Under the pieces are notes generated by a model, which was given only the letters and a program-made list of their open reading frames with translations, did no database searches and was not told where the DNA came from. Both the position numbers and the translations under genes were made by a program. Shown here in pieces: positions 45,801 to 49,965 of a stretch of 49,965 bases of DNA (position 1 is the stretch's first letter; the number at the start of each line of letters is the position of its first letter). This DNA is from Acidiferrobacteraceae bacterium (lineage in GTDB: Bacteria > Pseudomonadota > Gammaproteobacteria > Arenicellales > UBA868). The stretch is taken from the NCBI GenBank assembly GCA_018698075.1, contig JABINT010000031.1, positions 1 to 49,965 of the forward strand, written 5' to 3'.

Positions 45801-46345
45801 CGCACGGGCGGCAACAAATGGGTCAGTGGGGCATAAGTGGTATGCCGGTTGGGTGGTTCACTATGCATTTCCCTGTTGTGTTTGAATTGGATCCAAGTGA
45901 TTCCATTTGGTCATCCTGTGACAAGATTACAACTGCGATTAATAACGTCCCTGAAGGTGGATCGGGTTTTGGGCTCTTACGGTATCTGTGTTGCGACCCA
46001 GAAATTCAAACCCTGTTCTCGAAGTTTCCGGCTCCGCTGATACGTTTTGTGTACCGGGGAAAAATGGATCAACGCTTTCGTGACCGCGATGCGTTCAAGA
46101 TTCTCGACGCCAGCGTTCAGCGTCCTTATAAGGCGGGCCCCAGCTCTTCTGACTCAAATGAGATACTGGTTTTTGTGCGCCACGAAGTAGGTGGGTTTTC
46201 ATGGAATATCGAGTCAACACCGGGTACCCGTACCGACTGGAAAATGCCTCCTGAAGAACAACTGGTTAGCCTCATGGAGCAAGCTCTGAATGACGGCCTC
46301 AGGCCTTTCGATAAGATGTCGGCAAAAGTCGCTGAACCACGGTAA
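42854..46345 (+). CDS. FAAL-ACP-condensation three-domain protein
   Basis: 1163 residues. Residues 1-580 are a fatty-acyl-AMP ligase: YTSGSTSQPKGV (170-181), SWLPPYHDMGLI, YGLAETTL, GDLGF, GRIKDLIIVRGKNLYPQDIE and the C-terminal TTSGKIRR lysine. Residues 615-700 are a carrier domain with the phosphopantetheine serine S648 in SGVDSLSL. Residues about 715-1150 are an NRPS condensation domain whose core motif reads SHTVVDA (H840, D844) in place of HHxxxDG; the catalytic second His is kept. There is no adenylation or thioesterase domain, so the module can load a fatty acid on its own carrier and pass it to a free amine. Its place between a Nif11-type leader and an NHLM exporter suggests acylation of a peptide. 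Confidence 0.88.
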   Translation: MNTLAEALVCRADNAPSDPAFSFIENDEGQISQLSNAELASWAWCAAQALTEKTRAGQRIVLLAPEGLDFIAGFYACILSGRVVVPTYPPNSSRITRATTRLNLLIRDADPDAILTTQALAARITALVREFGWRHIPVLTVKERPDSACRETAESMLNNIQPRSPAIIQYTSGSTSQPKGVVLSHHNLVNNARGMQAHGAFDSTSVGFSWLPPYHDMGLISGLTLPVCVGYHSVLCAPSRFLGRPASWLESIDRFSATITGGPNFAFDLCVEKIKDQEIEGISLSSLKAVFNGAEPVRSFTLARFVARFKSFGFNPDSFSPVYGLAETTLMAAGIRAGEPAVARAFDKESLSSGVALPPTGGNPTVSLVSCGTPLVEHAITIHDSESSEPLGPGVVGEIYVEGPSIASGYFRSGDADAPTAFCLSQRYPGEMQFQTGDLGFILDDHLFITGRIKDLIIVRGKNLYPQDIELSAADAHPAIDHYRVCAFSIDDGMCEQLAIVCEIKRTHRRNLETTTVTRLIRKAVTQEHNVTPAVVSLVKPGTIPLTTSGKIRRHACRDLFFAKGWNPIYQHATNEGEKNPDSDVLISAGYQRGRSQNLTRQKLKGLSHEDQTQAIKDYLATVVSSLLNLSPQAVVHDRPLIESGVDSLSLVELGHRIRRDLDCAVGLFIEKDLSLDDLVHEILVQLSHDPVSEGLTGVDRGNASNRDIPMSPIHLELLDSGADLERQIVTVYIRLPPQADQNVVKRILSHVLAQHGVFYLRKNSERQHWRFVPSETTSLFSFAVLKAIDLEEEQVKRFSKELDSLVCEPFDLIQGPLVHAVFVDKGPGESGMLVLSFSHTVVDAISLWILSNELEQVWTQRSDTAEIHSPVLDQSGLDWNCYLHAHAQSHVAGQQTHYWMDIKKKINGSLVDLQPRGNREESSLRAVSRPHQHPGRLNPFLSLTLSDRFASLREQHDVFLTAFLRAWYQASGNALCAVSLESHGRQQMGQWGISGMPVGWFTMHFPVVFELDPSDSIWSSCDKITTAINNVPEGGSGFGLLRYLCCDPEIQTLFSKFPAPLIRFVYRGKMDQRFRDRDAFKILDASVQRPYKAGPSSSDSNEILVFVRHEVGGFSWNIESTPGTRTDWKMPPEEQLVSLMEQALNDGLRPFDKMSAKVAEPR

Positions 46346-46425
46346 ATAGCAGGCTGGCCTTAATCGAGTCAAAAATGTGTTAAAAAGATCGGTTCATATT
46401 GGCTAAAACCAGTTGGGAGAGAGTT

Positions 46426-46977
46426 GTGAGAGCCGTACTATATTTCTTGGGATGTCTCAGCGATCTTGATATCAAATGGCTGGTATCCAGCGGCAGGGCA
46501 TTATCCTTTGATGAAGGAGAGACGCTGGTCGTTGCTGGTACTCCTCTTACCGACGTTTTTTTTCTGATGGAAGGAGAGCTCTCAGTCCGGGTGGGCACAA
46601 GCGGCGACCAGGAAGTGAACCGCATGAAATATGGAGAGTTCTTTGGAGAGATCTCTTTCCTGGATAGCCGGCCTCCCAGTGCTACTATTGTTGCGGTCAC
46701 GCCGGTACGTGTGCTCGCGATGGATCGCGACGATATCGAGGGCAAGTTAGACCGCGACGCGGAGTTTGGTGCGCGCTTTTTTCGCGGTATTGGGGTGTTA
46801 CTCGCAAACCGGATACGCGGCCTGATTCAGCATGTAGATGAATCAGAGGAGATAGACCTTTATGCCGATGAAGTGGCAGGAGAACTTGATCCTGATCTTC
46901 TCGATACAATTAATCTTGCCGGTCGACGTTTTGATTTAATGCTGGATTTATTCCGAGATTCATTATCCCGAGGCTAG
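46426..46977 (+). CDS. stand-alone cyclic-nucleotide-binding-domain protein
   Basis: The ORF track uses TTG 46399; GTG 46426 has GGGAGAGAG upstream and gives 183 residues. Residues 20-125 form a CNBD beta-roll: FDEGETLVVAGTPLTDVFFLMEGELSV, and the phosphate-binding-cassette region YGEFFGEISFLDSRPPSATIVA with the expected FGE and R. There is no DNA-binding helix-turn-helix, unlike Crp, so it is probably a regulatory or accessory subunit of the exporter; the C-terminal 55 residues are acidic and helical. It lies 80 bases after the FAAL gene and immediately before the HlyD gene. Confidence 0.8.
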   Translation: MRAVLYFLGCLSDLDIKWLVSSGRALSFDEGETLVVAGTPLTDVFFLMEGELSVRVGTSGDQEVNRMKYGEFFGEISFLDSRPPSATIVAVTPVRVLAMDRDDIEGKLDRDAEFGARFFRGIGVLLANRIRGLIQHVDESEEIDLYADEVAGELDPDLLDTINLAGRRFDLMLDLFRDSLSRG

Positions 46978-46978
46978 A

Positions 46979-48466
46979 TTGGCTTGGAAACTTGAGCGCG
47001 GTGAAATGAGCGAAGAGAAAAATAAAGCCAGTCCAAAGCCCAGAAGTATTTTTCGGGCCGAAGCGCTCGACCAACTTAGTTCTCCCGAGCAACTTGAACA
47101 GCTTTTGCAGGTGACCGGCCGCAAGTCCTGGATCACACTTGGGACGATTGGTGTATTACTCGGTGCTGTTCTGGTTTGGAGTATCTTTGGTCGGATTCCT
47201 GTTACGGTAAGCGGCACTGGGATTCTCATCTATCCAAGGCATGTGATGCCTTTTCAGGCTTCAACGGCGGGTCAATTGGCTTCATTAAATTTTGCTGTTG
47301 GTGACCGGGTTCAGGCCGGGCAGGTCATTGCTACGATAAGTGTTCCGGAGATCGCCCAACGTTTGGAGCAGGAAATCACACGACTCGAGCGCATGAAAGC
47401 GCGACACTCTACGATCACGGACCTCCAAAACCAACGTTTAAGCCTCGAGACAGAAGCGTTGCATCGCAAGCGCGCAATGCTTAAGGACCGAATCGACACG
47501 GCCAAGGCGATGGCCCAGGCGCTGCGAACGAAAAACGAAACCTATCTGGCGAAGCAGCATACGGTACTCAATGACTACCTGAAAGCACAAACTGAGCTAG
47601 AGGAAACACTGGGTAAGCGATACCAAAGCTTTAAACGGTTGCTTGAGTCGCAGCTTACCTCAGACGAGATGGTCCTTCAGGCCTATCAGAAATTAGTTGA
47701 TGTGCGAATTAAGAAATCAGATCTTGAGCTGGAGGCGCAACAGCTTGAGCTAAAGAAACTCGAGACAGAGGAGGCCTACGCGGAACAGAAAAATCGGATA
47801 GCAGAGTTTACTGCACAGCTGCAAGAAATATCTATTGATGAGACCAGGTTGAAGCAAAAGGGATTTGAAGAAGCCGCAGAACTGGATATTCAAATCCAGG
47901 ATGCGCTTAGGAATATTGCTCGACTCGAGAAATCATTGAAGAAAGGAGGCGAGATCGTAAATACCCATAATGGGGTCGTTTTAGAAATTAGCGCTGTGCT
48001 TGGCGAATTTGTTCGCGCTGGAGAAACGCTCGGATTCATTGAGGCGGAAGATTCGGATAGCAAGTTAATGGCGGTTGGCTATTTCAAGGTGGGAGATGGC
48101 AAAAAAATCCGACTTGGGATGCCAGTGAACATTACGCCATCGACCGTTAAACGTGAACGCTATGGCAGCATCATTGGAGTTATCGCGGATGTATCTGCGT
48201 TTCCAGTAAGCACAGATGCCGTGGTCGCAGTAGTTGGGAATCAGGAGGTGGCTGCTGAGTTGACCCGAACGCAGTCACGAATTCAGGTCTATGCCTCCTT
48301 GAAGATAGATCAGGACACGGTATCTGGTTATGGATGGACATCGGGAGGCGGGCCAGATATGACGATCAGCTCTGGCACAACAGCCAAAGTCAGGGCTACC
48401 GTTCAGTATTTTCGGCCCATTTCGTACGTGATTCCCTTGCTACGGCGTTGGAGTGGCATCAATTAA
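46979..48466 (+). CDS. NHLM-type HlyD-family secretion adaptor
   Basis: 495 residues from TTG 46979 (GAGG five bases upstream) or 486 from ATG 47006 (MSEEKNKAS). FRAEALDQLSSPEQLEQLLQV is the signature N-terminus of the NHLM bacteriocin-system HlyD family. One membrane helix (about 52-70) is followed by a lipoyl-like half-motif, a long coiled coil (about 110-320, rich in Glu/Lys/Leu), the second lipoyl half and beta-barrel. It connects the inner-membrane ABC exporter to the periplasm. It overlaps the next gene by 14 bases. Confidence 0.9.
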   Translation: MAWKLERGEMSEEKNKASPKPRSIFRAEALDQLSSPEQLEQLLQVTGRKSWITLGTIGVLLGAVLVWSIFGRIPVTVSGTGILIYPRHVMPFQASTAGQLASLNFAVGDRVQAGQVIATISVPEIAQRLEQEITRLERMKARHSTITDLQNQRLSLETEALHRKRAMLKDRIDTAKAMAQALRTKNETYLAKQHTVLNDYLKAQTELEETLGKRYQSFKRLLESQLTSDEMVLQAYQKLVDVRIKKSDLELEAQQLELKKLETEEAYAEQKNRIAEFTAQLQEISIDETRLKQKGFEEAAELDIQIQDALRNIARLEKSLKKGGEIVNTHNGVVLEISAVLGEFVRAGETLGFIEAEDSDSKLMAVGYFKVGDGKKIRLGMPVNITPSTVKRERYGSIIGVIADVSAFPVSTDAVVAVVGNQEVAAELTRTQSRIQVYASLKIDQDTVSGYGWTSGGGPDMTISSGTTAKVRATVQYFRPISYVIPLLRRWSGIN

Positions 48467-49965
48467 TCTGCGAATTGGTTTGAAATCGTCAAGTCGAGTG
48501 CATACACCGGCTGTTCTCCAATTGGAAGCAGTTGAGTGTGGGGCAGCGGCTCTTGCCGCTGTGCTGGGGTTTTATAAGCGATTTGTGCCGTTGGCAGAAC
48601 TAAGACGCGAGTGTGGTGTTTCAAGAGATGGCAGCAAGGCATCAAATCTGATAAAGGCCGCGCGGCGTTATGGGTTGCAGGCCAAGGGCTTGACCCGCCA
48701 GAGTGATGAACTAGCCAAGATAAAGGCGCCTTTTATTATTTTCTGGAACTTTAATCATTTTGTTACCTACGAAGGCTGCCATAAAGAAAAGGTATATGTG
48801 AATGATCCAGCGGTAGGGCACCGGACGATCGCTCGCGAGGAGTTTGATCGGTGTTTTACTGGAGTTGTTCTGGCCATGGAGCCAGGGCCAGAATTCATGC
48901 CTGGTGGCAAACTGCCGGCACTTTGGCCAGCAATCATCGAACGTTTGACTGGTTCGTTTGGCCCCGCTTTGTACTGTTTCCTCGCTGGTCTTTTCCTCGT
49001 CATTCCTGGTCTTGCGATTCCGGCTTTTAACCAGGTTTTTATTGACAGTATTATCCTCGCGGGCCGAGTCGACTGGCTCAGGCCATTAATTCTTGCGATG
49101 GTGATCGCACTGGTCACACAAGGCCTACTCCACTTTCTCCAGTTGCGTTATCTGCGGCGACTGAAGATCAAACTTGCCATGAATATGTCCAGTAAGTACA
49201 TCTGGCACATGCTAACGCTCCCCATTAGTTTTTATCAGCAGCGTTTTGCAGGCGAGGTCGCAAATCGTAGTGAACTGAACGACAAACTCGCGACCCTTAT
49301 GTCTGGCGAGTTAGCGCAAACTGCGATTGGAGTAGTAATGATGGGCTTTTTCGCCCTCGTGATGTTTTCTTACGATGCGCTGCTGACCAGTATAGGCATA
49401 TTTTTTGCGGCCGTTAATTTTGTGGTGTTAAGGCTGGTTTCTAAACGCCGCATTGAATTGAATATGCGAGTCTTGTCCGAGATGGGGAAAACCTATGGAG
49501 TGGCAATAGCGGGTCTGAACAGCATTGAAACCATAAAAGCCAGCGGCCTTGAAGACGACTTTTTTCAGAAGTTTGGCGGATATTTTGCCAAGGGTACTAA
49601 TGCAGCCCAAGCACTTCAGTTATCGAACCTGGTGTTAGTGATCCTGCCCTCGCTCCTCCTGGGATTAACTACGGCATCGATTCTTGTTGTAGGTGCGTTT
49701 CGCGTGATCAATGGGGATTTAACAATCGGCATGCTGGTGGCGTTCCAAAGCCTGATGGCCAGCTTCCTGTTGCCGATTACAGAGTTATCAAACCTGGGGC
49801 AGAAGTTTCAGGAACTTCGCGGCGATCTTAACCGGGTAGACGATGTCATCAAATATCCTACGCCTGAGCCCATTGCCAAAAGAGAGCTCAAAGATAGCGC
49901 CGGCAATCCCGTTATTCGGCTTGATGGGAAAATTGACCTGATTAACCTCACCTTTGGCCATAGCC
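48453..49965 (+). CDS. C39-peptidase ABC exporter (NHLM ABC1 type), cut by window end
   Basis: Not in the ORF track because it has no stop inside the window; GTG 48453 begins a frame open for 504 codons. Residues 20-125 are a C39 peptidase: catalytic Cys29 in QLEAVECGAAAL, His102 in FNHFVTYEG, Asp118 in VNDPA. Residues about 150-450 hold the transmembrane domain (CFLAGLFLVIPGLAIPAFNQ; LILAMVIALVTQGLLHFLQL; VVMMGFFALVMF; LVLVILPSLLLGLTTASILVV). The nucleotide-binding domain is just beginning (IDLINLTFGHS) at the edge. Such proteins cut Gly-Gly leaders while exporting the peptide. The peptidase is intact, so a processed precursor is expected. Confidence 0.93.
   Translation, partial: MASINLRIGLKSSSRVHTPAVLQLEAVECGAAALAAVLGFYKRFVPLAELRRECGVSRDGSKASNLIKAARRYGLQAKGLTRQSDELAKIKAPFIIFWNFNHFVTYEGCHKEKVYVNDPAVGHRTIAREEFDRCFTGVVLAMEPGPEFMPGGKLPALWPAIIERLTGSFGPALYCFLAGLFLVIPGLAIPAFNQVFIDSIILAGRVDWLRPLILAMVIALVTQGLLHFLQLRYLRRLKIKLAMNMSSKYIWHMLTLPISFYQQRFAGEVANRSELNDKLATLMSGELAQTAIGVVMMGFFALVMFSYDALLTSIGIFFAAVNFVVLRLVSKRRIELNMRVLSEMGKTYGVAIAGLNSIETIKASGLEDDFFQKFGGYFAKGTNAAQALQLSNLVLVILPSLLLGLTTASILVVGAFRVINGDLTIGMLVAFQSLMASFLLPITELSNLGQKFQELRGDLNRVDDVIKYPTPEPIAKRELKDSAGNPVIRLDGKIDLINLTFGHS

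Overview
The window looks like a chromosomal segment of a gammaproteobacterium of moderate GC. Three conserved neighbourhoods point that way: hemA-prfA-prmC divergent from a TPR lipoprotein gene followed by lolB-ispE-tRNA-Gln-prs-rplY-pth-ychF; petABC followed by sspA-sspB-hslV-hslU; and a ycgL gene. djlA, gor, prlC, xni and dacB fit the same picture. The order or genus cannot be fixed from the sequence alone. GC content and codon use were judged by eye only.

Layout. 1-1.3 kb: end of an enolase-superfamily racemase (dgcA-like) overlapping a DUF1611 gene (dgcN-like), the signature of D-glutamate catabolism. 1.5-5.0 kb: a small membrane protein with a terminator, a class III nucleotide cyclase with FlgO/TolB-like and TPR regions, and a two-gene unit of unknown function. 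5.2-8.9 kb: a leuA-like synthase convergent with leuB, then a short-chain dehydrogenase overlapping a small exported calcium-motif protein. 9.2-13.5 kb (minus strand): one small uncertain ORF, a COG4091/SAF oxidoreductase, djlA and gor. 13.6-17.6 kb: prlC overlapping an exported DUF255 protein. 17.7-24.3 kb: petABC, sspAB, hslVU and an xni-like nuclease. 24.3-27 kb (minus strand): two unknown envelope genes, ycgL and gltA. 27.2-33.8 kb: an alpha/beta hydrolase, dacB, a DUF1820 gene, msrA and prmC-prfA-hemA. 34-41 kb: the lolB to ychF block and tRNA-Met(CAT).

After tRNA-Met the character changes. A 1.8 kb stretch (41.1-42.85 kb) holds paired TGGCACA heptamers, an alpha/beta hydrolase broken by an amber codon, a 37-residue lipoprotein missed by the ORF track, a Nif11/NHLP-type leader peptide, and two copies of an integrase C-terminal tail as a diverged direct repeat around the two small genes. 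This reads as an island scar at a tRNA gene.

From 42.85 kb to the window end runs a probable natural-product operon: a three-domain fatty-acyl-AMP ligase / acyl carrier / condensation protein, a stand-alone cyclic-nucleotide-binding protein, an NHLM-type HlyD adaptor, and a C39-peptidase ABC exporter cut by the window edge and also absent from the ORF track. With the Nif11-type leader 0.3 kb upstream, the simplest reading is a lipidated, ribosomally made (or hybrid) peptide system in which a condensation domain, rather than a GNAT or PKS enzyme, installs the acyl chain. The precursor ends at its leader: an in-frame TGA replaces what could have been a second glycine, and 11 codons continue after it. 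This is the most novel part of the window.
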